Below, piece after piece: positions 8,438-16,923 of a stretch of 64,000 bases of DNA. Each line of letters begins with the position of its first letter. Positions within the stretch are counted from its first letter, which is position 1. Source of the stretch: Clostridium sp. Marseille-P2415 (GTDB taxonomy: Bacteria; Bacillota; Clostridia; Lachnospirales; Lachnospiraceae); NCBI RefSeq assembly GCF_900155545.1, contig NZ_LT732526.1, positions 497,006 through 561,005 of the forward strand, read 5' to 3'. The translations under genes and the position numbers were made by a program. The notes below the pieces were generated by a model that did not search any database, was not told where the DNA came from, and saw only the letters and a list, made by a program, of their open reading frames with translations.

Positions 8438-9094
8438 TCAGCTGATGGCTTTTTCGGAAACCTTTTTCCTGCTGGGCACGTAGGTATCAGAATATACAAA
8501 CTGGTACATAATATAGGCCATAACCAGAGAACCTAAGCCGTCAAATGCTGAATGCTGTTTTAAGAAAACAGTGGCCAGGCTGATGGAAAGCATTAGCAGG
8601 AAAGAGCCGGTCTGCAGCAGCCTGTATTTTTTTAAGCGTTTGCTGTGGCTGACGGCAATGTGTACACACATGGAGTTATAAACATGGATGCTCGGGAATA
8701 CATTGGTACAAGTGTCGGTGGAATAAAGAAAAGCAACAATCGCCGAGCAGATATTCTTATCCGGGTCAATGACGGGCCGGAAATCCGTGCCATTGGGAAA
8801 TACGGTACAGATCACCAGGCTGATGGTCATGCCTGTAAACAGCATGGTACACAGCTTATAATAGTCTTTTACATTGGCAAAGAAAAAATACCCGATGGCA
8901 GCTGTTACATAGGCAAACCATAAAAGATATGGAATAATAAAATATTCATTAAAAGGAATATAGTCATCTATGGCAACATGCATGATGTGGTAGTGATTCG
9001 TCACCGTTTTTTCCAGGTAGATAAACCATGGAATGTAGATAAAGGCATAACTGAGGATCCAGACATGTCTGTACCTGTGAAACAGATTTTTCAT
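8438..9094 (-). CDS. PAP2-superfamily membrane phosphatase/phosphotransferase
   Basis: 218 residues with about six hydrophobic helices. The PAP2 active-site pieces are PSIHVYNS (phosphate-binding Ser and His, near residue 136) and KQHSAFDGLG (catalytic His and Asp). The usual RxxxxxxP first motif is weak, as in AUR1/inositol-phosphotransferase-like relatives. The likely substrates are lipid phosphates or diphosphates (family knowledge). ATG 9094 is chosen because AGAAGG sits nine bases upstream; the upstream GTG at 9103 touches that RBS. Confidence 0.82.
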   Translation of the reverse strand: MKNLFHRYRHVWILSYAFIYIPWFIYLEKTVTNHYHIMHVAIDDYIPFNEYFIIPYLLWFAYVTAAIGYFFFANVKDYYKLCTMLFTGMTISLVICTVFPNGTDFRPVIDPDKNICSAIVAFLYSTDTCTNVFPSIHVYNSMCVHIAVSHSKRLKKYRLLQTGSFLLMLSISLATVFLKQHSAFDGLGSLVMAYIMYQFVYSDTYVPSRKKVSEKAIS

Positions 9095-9149
9095 ATGAGT
9101 CACCCTTCTCCGTTCTGTTGGTTAGGATAATATTTATCAACTTTGGAGG

Positions 9150-9178
9150 ATTATATCACACTCGTTTTGTCAGTACAA
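9150..9178 (-). promoter_or_regulatory. Promoter of the PAP2 gene
   Basis: Minus-strand TTGTAC and TATAAT with a 17-bp spacer, about 55 bp before the PAP2 start. Confidence 0.6.
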
Positions 9179-9231
9179 TAGTATTTCAAAAATGTTAATA
9201 TTTTATTCAGAGAAGATTAACCCAAAAGTTT

Positions 9232-9729
9232 TTAGCCGAAAGGCCGGATGATGCCGCAGGCGATCTTAGCACCGGAGCCTCCGGAGGGCTGTGTAGTGAA
9301 ATTGTCTACCCGGCGGTGGACAACAACGGATCTGCCCATAATATCTTCAATTTTAAAGCTTTTATCATAAAAGGCCATCCAGGCATAACCCTGATTGCTC
9401 ATCAGGGGGAGCAAGTCGCCAGCATGGTGTGGATGGGGACGGAGGTCAGGGTTGTAGTGTTCCCCGGTGTTTGCAAAATTGTGGCTGCAGTCACCGTTTT
9501 CATGGATATGGAACGCATAGAAGTCGGTGGATCCCACAACATTTATGTTTGGAAGGTTGAAAAATTCTGCTTCAATGACGACTCCGCCATAGGCTGTCGG
9601 ATAGAATTTTACCAGTCCGCTGATTTCAGGGAAGGCCGCTCCGCCGGTTACCCAGGCCATGGCCTGAGGAATCTGATTGTTTATGAGGTACTTAAAATTC
9701 ATTCCGGGAGTAACTTGTTGGTTTTGCAT
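9232..9729 (-). CDS. sodC: Cu/Zn-type superoxide dismutase family protein
   Basis: 165 residues. The copper and zinc ligands are recognisable: FHIHENGDC (two Cu His and the disulfide Cys), GEHYNPDLRPHPHHAGDLLPL (bridging and Zn His, with Asp) and VVHRRVDNF (last Cu His). The C-terminal GGSGAKIACGII carries the partner cysteine. The start at 9729 follows AAGGAGG with a nine-base gap; the in-frame ATG at 9771 lacks an RBS. There is no signal peptide, unlike most bacterial SodC. Residue 20 onward (AMAWVTGGAAFP) is like clostridial superoxide-dismutase-family proteins whose activity is often untested. Confidence 0.88.
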   Translation of the reverse strand: MQNQQVTPGMNFKYLINNQIPQAMAWVTGGAAFPEISGLVKFYPTAYGGVVIEAEFFNLPNINVVGSTDFYAFHIHENGDCSHNFANTGEHYNPDLRPHPHHAGDLLPLMSNQGYAWMAFYDKSFKIEDIMGRSVVVHRRVDNFTTQPSGGSGAKIACGIIRPFG

Positions 9730-9838
9730 GGGCTGATGCCTCCTTATTTCTATAATATATGGTATATGCATGGAGGCGCATCCCTTAACACCTTTTTCCC
9801 CGGAGGACCGTGGAAATTATAATCTTTTTATAAAACAG

Positions 9839-9867
9839 TTGATAGCCGGTCAATCTTTGTGTATAGT
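9839..9867 (+). promoter_or_regulatory. Promoter of the COG2426-type membrane protein
   Basis: TTGATA and TATAGT separated by 17 bp, 35 bp upstream of the ATG at 9902. Confidence 0.6.
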
Positions 9868-9901
9868 ATAAAGGCAGACTTTTATACGAAAGGAATGGAC
9901 T

Positions 9902-10381
9902 ATGTTACAAAATTACTTGATTGTGTTCCTGGTTTCCATGGTTCCACTCATAGAACTTCGCGGAGCAATTCCGTATTCCACGGTTATGGGACTCCCGCTT
10001 TTGCAGTCCTATATCGTTGCGATTATCGGAAATATGCTTCCGGTACCGATCATTTATCTTTTTGCGAGAAAAGTTCTCGAATGGGGAGCGGACAAGCCGG
10101 TGATTGGCGGCTTTTTCACCTGGTGCCTGGAAAAAGGGAAGCGCGGCGGTGAAAAACTGCAGGCGAAAGCCGGACGGGGATTATTTATAGCGCTTTTGTT
10201 ATTCGTGGGAATTCCCCTTCCGGGAACCGGTGCCTGGACAGGTACTCTGGCAGCCAGCCTGCTTGACATTGATTTTAAATCCAGTATTTTGGCCGTAATG
10301 GGAGGCGTCCTTCTGGCAGGAATTATTATGGGACTTGCCAGTGTAGGAGTTCTGGGGGCGCTTCAGTCCATGGTATTCTAA
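9902..10381 (+). CDS. Putative small multidrug export protein family (COG2426) membrane protein
   Basis: 159 residues, nearly all hydrophobic helices. The N-terminal SMVPLIELRGAIP and the central GIPLPGTGAWTGTLAA segments are the hallmarks of the Sm_multidrug_ex/COG2426 family. The family name comes from an early annotation, and substrate and mechanism are not established. It is related in layout to DedA/SNARE-associated proteins. It has its own promoter and is followed 24 bp later by a NUDIX gene, so the two are probably one transcript. Confidence 0.82.
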   Translation: MLQNYLIVFLVSMVPLIELRGAIPYSTVMGLPLLQSYIVAIIGNMLPVPIIYLFARKVLEWGADKPVIGGFFTWCLEKGKRGGEKLQAKAGRGLFIALLLFVGIPLPGTGAWTGTLAASLLDIDFKSSILAVMGGVLLAGIIMGLASVGVLGALQSMVF

Positions 10382-10405
10382 GATTCTGGTAGGAAGAAGG
10401 GCAGA

Positions 10406-11092
10406 ATGGAACGAAAGAATGAAGAGGGGTTGACGGAAAAGGAGTTTCTTGCGCAGTATCGCCCAGGGGACTATGAGCGTCCGTCGGTGACGGTTGACAT
10501 GCTGATTTTTGCAGTAGATCAGGAAGAGGCGGAAGCGGAGCTTCTGCTTATCAGACGGAAAAACCACCCTTGCATCGGCCAGTGGGCCATTCCCGGAGGT
10601 TTTGTCAATCTTCCCGAATCGCTGGAAGAGGCAGCGGCAAGGGAACTTGAGGAAGAGACCGGGTTAAAAGATATCTGTATGGAGCAGCTTTACACATGGG
10701 GGAATGTAAAGAGAGATCCTAGAACCAGAGTTATTTCAGTTTCTTATATGGCTGCAGTTCCTAAGAATCAGCTGATACCAAAGGCTGGAGATGATGCTTC
10801 GGAAGCCTGCTGGTTCCAGGTGAAGAAAAAGAAGCTTTCCGACCTGGAAAACGGAGCGACCTATGCACTTACGATCGAGAATGAAGAGGAACATATTTTT
10901 ATGAGTTATCGGATCACCGAGACCTATGAACGTCAGGGAATGATGTGGAAAAAGGAAACGGAGACAGATCTTTTGCCTGCTATCGATATGCTGGAGCAGG
11001 AGAAGCTGGCGTTTGACCACGCCGAGATCCTGAATGCAGCAATGGACAGACTGGAAGAAATGGAAAAAGAATACAGCGAACAGATTTTTTAG
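10406..11092 (+). CDS. NUDIX hydrolase
   Basis: 228 residues. The NUDIX box is complete around residues 65-88: GGFVNLPESLEEAA then RELEEETGL. Upstream VTVDMLIFAV and LLIRRKNHPCIGQW form the family's first strands; a GQWAIPGG turn follows. The ADP-ribose pyrophosphatase/NrtR-like subgroup (YjhB-like) is the closest impression, but no C-terminal winged-helix regulator domain is evident, so a hydrolase role is favoured. RBS AGGAAGAAGG precedes the ATG. It is followed immediately by a strong terminator. Confidence 0.9.
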   Translation: MERKNEEGLTEKEFLAQYRPGDYERPSVTVDMLIFAVDQEEAEAELLLIRRKNHPCIGQWAIPGGFVNLPESLEEAAARELEEETGLKDICMEQLYTWGNVKRDPRTRVISVSYMAAVPKNQLIPKAGDDASEACWFQVKKKKLSDLENGATYALTIENEEEHIFMSYRITETYERQGMMWKKETETDLLPAIDMLEQEKLAFDHAEILNAAMDRLEEMEKEYSEQIF

Positions 11093-11096
11093 CCGG

Positions 11097-11131
11097 AAAC
11101 GTACTGCCGAAAGGGTGGTACGTTTTTTTTT
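11097..11131 (+). terminator. Intrinsic terminator after the NUDIX gene
   Basis: Hairpin AAACGTACTGCC-GAAA-GGGTGGTACGTTT followed by eight further T residues. Confidence 0.85.
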
Positions 11132-11177
11132 GAAAAATGTTCGTAAGAAAATTTTAATCGGAAAATTATGGATTTTG

Positions 11178-11186
11178 TGTTATACT
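11178..11186 (+). promoter_or_regulatory. Extended -10 promoter of the D,D-carboxypeptidase
   Basis: TGTTATACT matches the extended -10 (TGnTATAAT). No good -35 is present at the expected distance, which is usual for this promoter type. Confidence 0.45.
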
Positions 11187-11235
11187 GTTGGAAGAAATTT
11201 TACATGAAAGCAGAAAAGCACAGGAGATAAAGGAT

Positions 11236-12567
11236 ATGACAAAGAAATTATGCAGGCTATGGAGCGCGGCAATCAGTTTTAGTATTCTTGCAGCAATACC
11301 TTCCTATGGAAATGTTCCCGTAGTGCAGCCATTCCCGGAAACAGCAGGCAGGACTGAGAGCACAAGCGGGCCTTCGGGAGGAACGTCGGAAAATGCCGGA
11401 CCGGGAACAACAGCCGCAGCAGTTCAGAACGGCGCCGGTAATCAGACAACTGCTTCTGCAAACGCAGCGCAGCCGGAGATCCAGTCAGAGGGTGCGGTCC
11501 TTTTGGACGCAGCCACCGGGACCATGCTGTATTCAAAAAACGGGGAGACAAAATATTATCCTGCCAGCATAACAAAGCTTATGACAGCCCTTCTTGTTGC
11601 AGAAAAATGCAGCATGTCTGATACCGTGACTTTTTCTAAAAGTGCCACAACAAACCTGGAGTCAGGGGCTGTGACCCTGGGGCTGGTGGAAGGGGATAAG
11701 CTGACTGTGGAACAGAGCCTGTATGGTCTGATGTTAAAATCGGCCAATGAGGTCGCCAACGGTCTGGCAGAGCACGTTTCCGGGAGCGTAAGCGCTTTTT
11801 CCGCCCTGATGAATGCCCGTGCAAAGGAACTGGGATGCACCAATACGAACTTTGTCAACCCCAATGGCTTAAATAACGCCAGCCATTATACGACGCCTCA
11901 TGACATGGCGCTCATTGCCAGGGCGGCATTTCAAAATGATACGGTGAGAAAGGTGGCTTCCACTTTGACCTATCAGATACCGGCCACTAAGAATGCTTCG
12001 GCCAGAACTGTTTCCATGGGACACAAGATGCTTTATTCCGGTGATTCCAGATACTATCCCGGAGTGATCGGAGGCAAGACCGGCTATACTTCTTTGGCAG
12101 GCAACACATTAGTCACCTGTGCGGAAAAGAACGGAGTCCGTCTGATTGCGGTTGTTATGAAGAGTAAATCCACTCATTATGCGGATACAAAAGCCCTTCT
12201 GGATTTTGGATTTGCATTAAAGGCAGCGGGTGGGACGGGCACACAGGCCTCTTCTTCCACCGGATGGGTGCAGACCGGATCAAAATGGTATTACATAAAA
12301 CAGGATAAAACAAAAGCCTGCAATGAATGGCAGAAAGTAAACGGAGTTTCCTACTGGTTTGACTCAGATTCCTCCATGGCTGCGGGCTGGAGGGAATTGA
12401 CCGGCGGTTCCTGGTACTATTTCCGCTCCAATGGGGCTATGGCCATGAATCTTTGGGTGGAAAGCAGCGGGAAATGGTATTATTTAGGTGCGGACGGGAC
12501 TATGCTTAAGAATACCACCACGCCGGATGGTTACAGGCTGGATTCCTCCGGCGCCTGGATCCGGTAA
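11236..12567 (+). CDS. D-alanyl-D-alanine carboxypeptidase with C-terminal cell-wall-binding repeats
   Basis: 443 residues. A signal peptide (about 1-26) and a low-complexity Gly/Thr/Ala linker (to about 90) precede the peptidase S11 domain. That domain has the catalytic SITK (ASITKLMTAL), SAN (LKSANEVANGLAEH) and KTG (GGKTGYT). It trims the terminal D-Ala of peptidoglycan stem peptides outside the cell. The last 100 residues are four aromatic repeats of the GW.. / SKWYYI / GSWYYF / GKWYYL type, a choline-binding-like wall anchor instead of the amphipathic helix of PBP5. ATG 11236 follows GGAGATAAAGG; the upstream TTG frame lacks an RBS. The 3' end overlaps the opposite-strand HTH gene by 37 bp. 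Confidence 0.92.
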   Translation: MTKKLCRLWSAAISFSILAAIPSYGNVPVVQPFPETAGRTESTSGPSGGTSENAGPGTTAAAVQNGAGNQTTASANAAQPEIQSEGAVLLDAATGTMLYSKNGETKYYPASITKLMTALLVAEKCSMSDTVTFSKSATTNLESGAVTLGLVEGDKLTVEQSLYGLMLKSANEVANGLAEHVSGSVSAFSALMNARAKELGCTNTNFVNPNGLNNASHYTTPHDMALIARAAFQNDTVRKVASTLTYQIPATKNASARTVSMGHKMLYSGDSRYYPGVIGGKTGYTSLAGNTLVTCAEKNGVRLIAVVMKSKSTHYADTKALLDFGFALKAAGGTGTQASSSTGWVQTGSKWYYIKQDKTKACNEWQKVNGVSYWFDSDSSMAAGWRELTGGSWYYFRSNGAMAMNLWVESSGKWYYLGADGTMLKNTTTPDGYRLDSSGAWIR

Positions 12568-12848
12568 ACGGCCGGATCCTCTGAAGGAGCAGCTTTATCC
12601 TGATCTTTCTTCGGGTCATCCGGTTCGGTCATGCCGGTCGCTTCGCTGATATCAGCCCGGTATTCCATGACCTCCTCTACGCTGCAATTCAGGATCTTAC
12701 AGAGCATATCAATGGTATGGGTAGAAACAAAGTTATTTTTCTTAAGCCGTCCGATCTGCCCGGCGCTGACCTTGCAGTACTTGATCAGATGATACTGGCT
12801 GACTTTTTTCTTTTTCATGGTTTCCCATAGTCTGTCATAAATGATCAT
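12531..12848 (-). CDS. Cro/CI-type helix-turn-helix regulator
   Basis: 105 residues. Residues 1-65 are an HTH_XRE/HTH_26 domain (MKKKKVSQYHLIKYCKVSAG then IGRLKKNNFVSTHTIDMLCK, ending in ILNCSVEEVMEY). The remaining 40 are an acidic, disordered tail. It is a probable DNA-binding repressor with unknown targets. AGGTGAC precedes the start. It is divergent from the small membrane protein at 12943, and the shared intergenic region holds repeated ATTATCC blocks that could be its operator. Confidence 0.8.
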   Translation of the reverse strand: MIIYDRLWETMKKKKVSQYHLIKYCKVSAGQIGRLKKNNFVSTHTIDMLCKILNCSVEEVMEYRADISEATGMTEPDDPKKDQDKAAPSEDPAVYRIQAPEESSL

Positions 12849-12891
12849 ATTTTGTCACCTCTAACCATTATTAAACCGTGATTATCCAGTA

Positions 12892-12920
12892 TTGCATATT
12901 ATCCATAATTGGTTTATATT
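12892..12920 (+). promoter_or_regulatory. Promoter of the 72-residue membrane protein
   Basis: TTGCAT and TATATT with a 17-bp spacer. The -35 lies between the two ATTATCC repeats at 12881-12887 and 12898-12904. Confidence 0.5.
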
Positions 12921-12942
12921 ATGAGTAAGGAGGATTACATTA

Positions 12943-13161
12943 ATGAGAAAACATATTTTTAATGGAGTTTTTTATCTGATCTGCTTTTGCATTCTCAGCA
13001 GATCCATTTACCGCCTGGCCTTTACCGTGCCGCCTTCTCCCGGAACCCCGGGGTATCAGGAGTATTACTACGGCACCATAGTCATGAGTGTCGGCATTGG
13101 GCTCATGGTGATCGTGCCGAATCTGATCATTGAATATTTGGCCGGCAAGTGGACTGCATAG
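12943..13161 (+). CDS. Small two-helix membrane protein, unknown
   Basis: 72 residues, not recognised. There are two hydrophobic segments (about residues 5-30 and 45-66) joined by a proline-rich loop (TVPPSPGTPGYQEYYYG). A strong AAGGAGG, an upstream promoter and divergence from an HTH regulator gene support a real gene. A control by that regulator is possible but unproven. Confidence 0.65.
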   Translation: MRKHIFNGVFYLICFCILSRSIYRLAFTVPPSPGTPGYQEYYYGTIVMSVGIGLMVIVPNLIIEYLAGKWTA

Positions 13162-13239
13162 GCTTGACGCGGACGGGCTCCTCATTGTATGATGAAAAGA
13201 CAGAAAGAGAAAGAATGATGGAAGATGAGGTAGAATCAG

Positions 13240-14094
13240 ATGTGGTTTGCTGCCGGAGCCCTTTGCGCCATTGCAGGCGCAGGTTTATTGCTGCGTTCTG
13301 AATATGAAAAAGAACAGCTTTCTGTGGAGAGAACCGTTGTGGAAAGCGCTAAGATCGGAAAGGACTGCACCCTGGTGTTCCTTTCCGATCTCCATAATCA
13401 CCGGTTTGGAGAGGATAACAGAAGACTGTTGGATGCTGTGGATAAGATAAGTCCTGATCTGGTGCTGATCGGCGGTGACATGATGATCAGCAAAGGAGGA
13501 GCGGATACCAGTGTTTCCTTAGCGCTTTTACAGCAGCTTGCGAAACGCTTTCCGGTATTTTATGGCAATGGCAATCATGAAAACCGGATGCGCCGGGAGA
13601 CTTCTGTTTATGGGGACCAGTATGAATCTTATGTTTGCAGTCTGAAAAGTCTTGGGATCAAGGTTCTTGGAAACCGGACGGAACTGTTCCGGGGGGATAT
13701 TGCAGTTACGGGCATTGATTTGGAACCGGGCTGTTACCGGAAATTTCGTCCGGACGATTTAAATGTAGAAGAGATTGAAAAAAAAGTGGGGAAAGCGTCT
13801 CTGGAACGGTTTCAGATTCTGCTTTGCCATTCCCCGCTCTATTTTTATGCGTGCAGGAATTGGGGAGCGGATTTAACTCTTTCCGGCCATTTCCATGGGG
13901 GAACCATAAGGATCCCCGGTCTGGGAGGTGTTATGACACCCCAATACCAGTTTTTTCTTCCCTGGTGCGCTGGTAAGTTTGAGGAAAATGGAAAGTATAT
14001 GATCGTGAGCAGAGGCCTTGGAACCCATTCCATTAACATCCGTTTGAATAACAAACCCCAACTGGTGGTAGTGGATTTAAAAAGGAAAGCATGA
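13240..14094 (+). CDS. Calcineurin-like metallophosphoesterase, membrane-anchored
   Basis: 284 residues. A short hydrophobic N-terminus (residues 1-18, FAAGALCAIAGAGLLL) precedes a complete metal site: FLSDLHNHRFG (DxH), GGDMM, GNGNHE, LCHSPLYF and LSGHFHGG. This order is that of the YkuE/YaeI family, which in Bacillus is a metal-dependent phosphodiesterase or lipid phosphatase; the substrate here is unknown. The gene stands alone between the small membrane protein and the scpA operon. Confidence 0.88.
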   Translation: MWFAAGALCAIAGAGLLLRSEYEKEQLSVERTVVESAKIGKDCTLVFLSDLHNHRFGEDNRRLLDAVDKISPDLVLIGGDMMISKGGADTSVSLALLQQLAKRFPVFYGNGNHENRMRRETSVYGDQYESYVCSLKSLGIKVLGNRTELFRGDIAVTGIDLEPGCYRKFRPDDLNVEEIEKKVGKASLERFQILLCHSPLYFYACRNWGADLTLSGHFHGGTIRIPGLGGVMTPQYQFFLPWCAGKFEENGKYMIVSRGLGTHSINIRLNNKPQLVVVDLKRKA

Positions 14095-14112
14095 TTTTGG
14101 GGCTGCCATATA

Positions 14113-14141
14113 TTTACAGATGAAGCAGGATTTGATATACT
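14113..14141 (+). promoter_or_regulatory. Promoter of the scpA operon
   Basis: TTTACA and TATACT with a 17-bp spacer, 37 bp before the scpA ATG. Confidence 0.6.
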
Positions 14142-14178
14142 AATCAATAGCGTGTTTTAATCTGCTTTGGAGGAATTT

Positions 14179-15009
14179 ATGGGAATCTCTTATAAACTGG
14201 ATAATTTCGAGGGTCCGCTGGACCTGCTGCTTCATTTGATTGATAAGAATAAAGTGAATATCTATGACATTCCCATTGTGACAATTACGGAGCAGTATTT
14301 AGACTATGTAAATCACATGGAAACAGAAGATTTAAATATAGTCAGCGAGTTTCTGGTCATGGCTGCAACCCTCATTGACATAAAGGCGCGGATGCTTTTA
14401 CCCAAGGAGGTCAATGAGGAAGGAGAAGAAGAGGATCCCAGGGCGGAACTGGTGGCCAGGCTTTTGGAATACAAATATTTTAAATATATGTCTCTGGAGC
14501 TTAAGGACCGGGAAGTGGGGGCAGACCGTTTGTTTTATAAAGTGCCCACGGTCCCGCCGGAAGTGGCCAGATATGAGCCGCCGGTCGACTTGGACAAGCT
14601 TCTTGACGGGCTTACGCTGGCAAAGCTTCAGGAGATATTCCGGCTGGTCACAAAGCGTACAGAGGACCGGGTGGACCCCATCCGAAGCCGTTTTGGAAAC
14701 ATCAGGAAGGAATCCGTAAGCCTGGAGGACAAGATCAATTCGGTCATGGATTATGCCAGAAAACACCGGAAGTTTTCTTTCCGCAGGATGTTTCATCAGC
14801 AGTCAGACCGGGTCGAAGTCGTCGTGACATTTTTGGCGCTTCTGGAGCTCATGAAGATCGGCAAGATCAGGCTGAGCCAGGAGCATTTGTTTGATGATAT
14901 GCTCATCGAGACCCTGGAGCCGGAAGGGGAAGAAGGGGAACTGAATCTGCCGGATTTAGAAGACAATGCAGAGGGATTGAACGGAGAGGAAGAGAAATCA
15001 GATGGATAA
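14179..15009 (+). CDS. scpA: Segregation and condensation protein A
   Basis: 276 residues, kleisin subunit of the SMC-ScpAB condensin that compacts and separates the chromosome. The N-terminal SMC-binding domain has NFEGPLDLLLHLIDKNK and DIYDIP-like text typical of ScpA. Residues 60-80 give SEFLVMAATLIDIKARMLLP, and the C-terminal winged helix holds FLALLELMKIGKIRLSQE. ATG 14179 follows GGAGG; the TTG at 14167 overlaps that RBS. The 3' end overlaps scpB by eight bases. Confidence 0.96.
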   Translation: MGISYKLDNFEGPLDLLLHLIDKNKVNIYDIPIVTITEQYLDYVNHMETEDLNIVSEFLVMAATLIDIKARMLLPKEVNEEGEEEDPRAELVARLLEYKYFKYMSLELKDREVGADRLFYKVPTVPPEVARYEPPVDLDKLLDGLTLAKLQEIFRLVTKRTEDRVDPIRSRFGNIRKESVSLEDKINSVMDYARKHRKFSFRRMFHQQSDRVEVVVTFLALLELMKIGKIRLSQEHLFDDMLIETLEPEGEEGELNLPDLEDNAEGLNGEEEKSDG

Positions 15010-15664
15010 GGAAACGCTGGCGGCAGACGGGCCGAAGAAGATCACAAAAGAAGAAAAAATATGGGAAGCCGTGATTGAAGCTGTTCTTTTTACCATGGGA
15101 AATTCCGTTGAACTCAGCCGGCTGGCCGCCGCAATCGGTCAGGATGAGAGTACGGCCAGGGAGATAGTCCTCCGTTTGATGAAGCGTTATGATACGGGAA
15201 AAAGAGGTATGCAGATTATTGCGCTGGAGAACAGTTACCAGATGTGTACCAGATCCGAATATTATGAGAACTTAATCCGTGTGGCATCCGCACCGAAAAA
15301 GCAGGTGCTTACGGATGTGGTTCTGGAAACCCTGTCCATCATAGCTTATAAGCAGCCTGTAACAAAGCTTGAGATAGAGAAGATACGGGGGGTCAAATCC
15401 GATCACGCCGTTAATAAGCTGGTGGAATATAACCTGGTATATGAGGTCGGCCGTCTTGATGCGCCGGGCCGTCCGGCTCTCTTTGCTACGACGGAGGAAT
15501 TTTTAAGAAGATTCGGCATTGGCTCCACCCAGAACCTTCCGGCAGCGGATCCGGTGGTTGCTGCTGAGATACGCATGGAAGTGGAAGAGGAGCTTTCCGA
15601 AAGCGGTGATCTGATATCAGAAGAAGATAAAAAAGACGGGAACATTCAGGAGGAAATATCGTGA
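15002..15664 (+). CDS. scpB: Segregation and condensation protein B
   Basis: 220 residues, the winged-helix partner of ScpA in the SMC complex. The first winged helix begins at about residue 20 ([17 protein letters not shown]). The second contains [20 protein letters not shown] and [15 protein letters not shown], ending in [17 protein letters not shown], all conserved in ScpB. The acidic tail is variable. It overlaps scpA and is overlapped by four bases with the dUTPase gene (GTGA), so the three are translationally coupled. Confidence 0.96.
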   Translation: MDKETLAADGPKKITKEEKIWEAVIEAVLFTMGNSVELSRLAAAIGQDESTAREIVLRLMKRYDTGKRGMQIIALENSYQMCTRSEYYENLIRVASAPKKQVLTDVVLETLSIIAYKQPVTKLEIEKIRGVKSDHAVNKLVEYNLVYEVGRLDAPGRPALFATTEEFLRRFGIGSTQNLPAADPVVAAEIRMEVEEELSESGDLISEEDKKDGNIQEEIS

Positions 15665-16098
15665 CAAAAACAATAAGAATTAAATATTTTACAGATAAAA
15701 TCGATCGCTTGCGCTGCATAGACGGAAAGTCCGACTGGATCGATCTGCGTGCGGCAGAAGAAATCCGGATGAATGCCGGTGATTTTAAGTTGATCCCTCT
15801 GGGAATCGCCATGGAACTTCCGGCCGGTTATGAAGCCCATGTGGTTCCGAGAAGCAGCACGTTTAAAAATTATGGCGTGATCCAGACCAACAGCATGGGA
15901 GTCATTGATGAAACCTATTGCGGGGACAATGACCAGTGGTTTTTCCCTGCTTATGCGCTTCGGGATACGGTGATCCATGTCAATGACCGGATCTGCCAGT
16001 TCCGCATTATGGAGCATCAGCCTTCCTTGTGCTTTGAGGAGGTTGGAATTCTGGGACACGAGGACCGGGGCGGCCATGGAAGTACGGGAAAACAATAG
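15661..16098 (+). CDS. dut: dUTP diphosphatase
   Basis: 145 residues of trimeric dUTPase type. It hydrolyses dUTP to dUMP, keeping uracil out of DNA and feeding thymidylate synthesis. All five motifs are present: IDLRAAE (1), [11 protein letters not shown] (2), [14 protein letters not shown] (3, catalytic Asp), RICQFRIM (4) and the flexible RGGHGSTGK (5). The GTG start is set by CAGGAGG and overlaps the scpB stop. An arrangement with the condensin genes is not functionally required. Confidence 0.93.
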   Translation: MTKTIRIKYFTDKIDRLRCIDGKSDWIDLRAAEEIRMNAGDFKLIPLGIAMELPAGYEAHVVPRSSTFKNYGVIQTNSMGVIDETYCGDNDQWFFPAYALRDTVIHVNDRICQFRIMEHQPSLCFEEVGILGHEDRGGHGSTGKQ

Positions 16099-16137
16099 CC
16101 AATGGCGAATCGAATTTCCTAAAAAGGAGATAATAGC

Positions 16138-16914
16138 ATGAGAAGAAAGACCGGATATGGAGCTGCCGTTCTGGGGCTGGCTATCATACTTGCCATGTCC
16201 TCAGGCTGCGGAAAAAAGGAAAATAAATATTCTTACCGGACTGCCGGGATCAAAGCCTTAAATGCAGGCAATTATGACGCTGCCATCGAAGCGTTTGACC
16301 AGGCCGTCAATTCTTCCAAAGGGCTGGTGGGAAAGTTTGACGTGGATGTTTTAAAATACCGGGCAGAGGCCGAGTATTTATCCGGGGACTATCAATCTGC
16401 CGTCAATACGTATGATATTCTCATTCAAGTAGACGGGGAACGTGCCGAATATTTAAATATGCGTGCTGTTTCCAAAGCCGGAGCCGGAGATTCAAACGGA
16501 GCTTTGGAAGACTATAAGCGGAGTGCTTCCCTTGATCCGGATAAACAGGCGCCGGGCCGGACCAAGGCTTTGCTGGCGGCCGGAGCCGCCATGGAGAAGA
16601 CGGGAACTGCCTCAGAGGCCATGACCCTTTACGAAGCCGCGCTGAAAGAAGGGGAGCAGAGTGCCGAGCTCTTCAACCGGATGGGCTTATGCAGGATGGC
16701 CGAAGAGGATTGGGATGGAGCGATCGGGTATTTTAAAAAGGGACTTACCGCGGAGGACGGCTCAAAGGTTCCGGAGCTTTTGTTTAACCAGGCGGTTGCC
16801 CAGGAATACAAAGGTGATTTTAAAACAGCCCTGGATCTGATGCAGCAATATGTCACGGCCCACGGTTCCGATGAGGAAGCGGAGCGGGAGATCACATTTT
16901 TAAAGACAAGATAG
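16138..16914 (+). CDS. TPR-repeat lipoprotein, unknown role
   Basis: 258 residues with a lipoprotein signal (lipobox MSSGC, lipidated Cys at residue 24) followed by about five tetratricopeptide repeats (for instance GNYDAAIEAFDQAV, GDYQSAVNTYDILI, EDWDGAIGYFKKGL and GDFKTALDLMQQYV). It is likely a scaffold on the outer membrane face. No partner is evident from sequence; it lies between dut and hflX in the same probable operon. RBS AAGGAG precedes the ATG. Confidence 0.85.
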   Translation: MRRKTGYGAAVLGLAIILAMSSGCGKKENKYSYRTAGIKALNAGNYDAAIEAFDQAVNSSKGLVGKFDVDVLKYRAEAEYLSGDYQSAVNTYDILIQVDGERAEYLNMRAVSKAGAGDSNGALEDYKRSASLDPDKQAPGRTKALLAAGAAMEKTGTASEAMTLYEAALKEGEQSAELFNRMGLCRMAEEDWDGAIGYFKKGLTAEDGSKVPELLFNQAVAQEYKGDFKTALDLMQQYVTAHGSDEEAEREITFLKTR

Positions 16915-16923
16915 GAAGAATCA

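Noticed and set aside
9316-9822. 168-residue plus-strand frame antisense to the superoxide dismutase
   Set aside because: Shadow frame of a gene with all catalytic ligands; no RBS or promoter.
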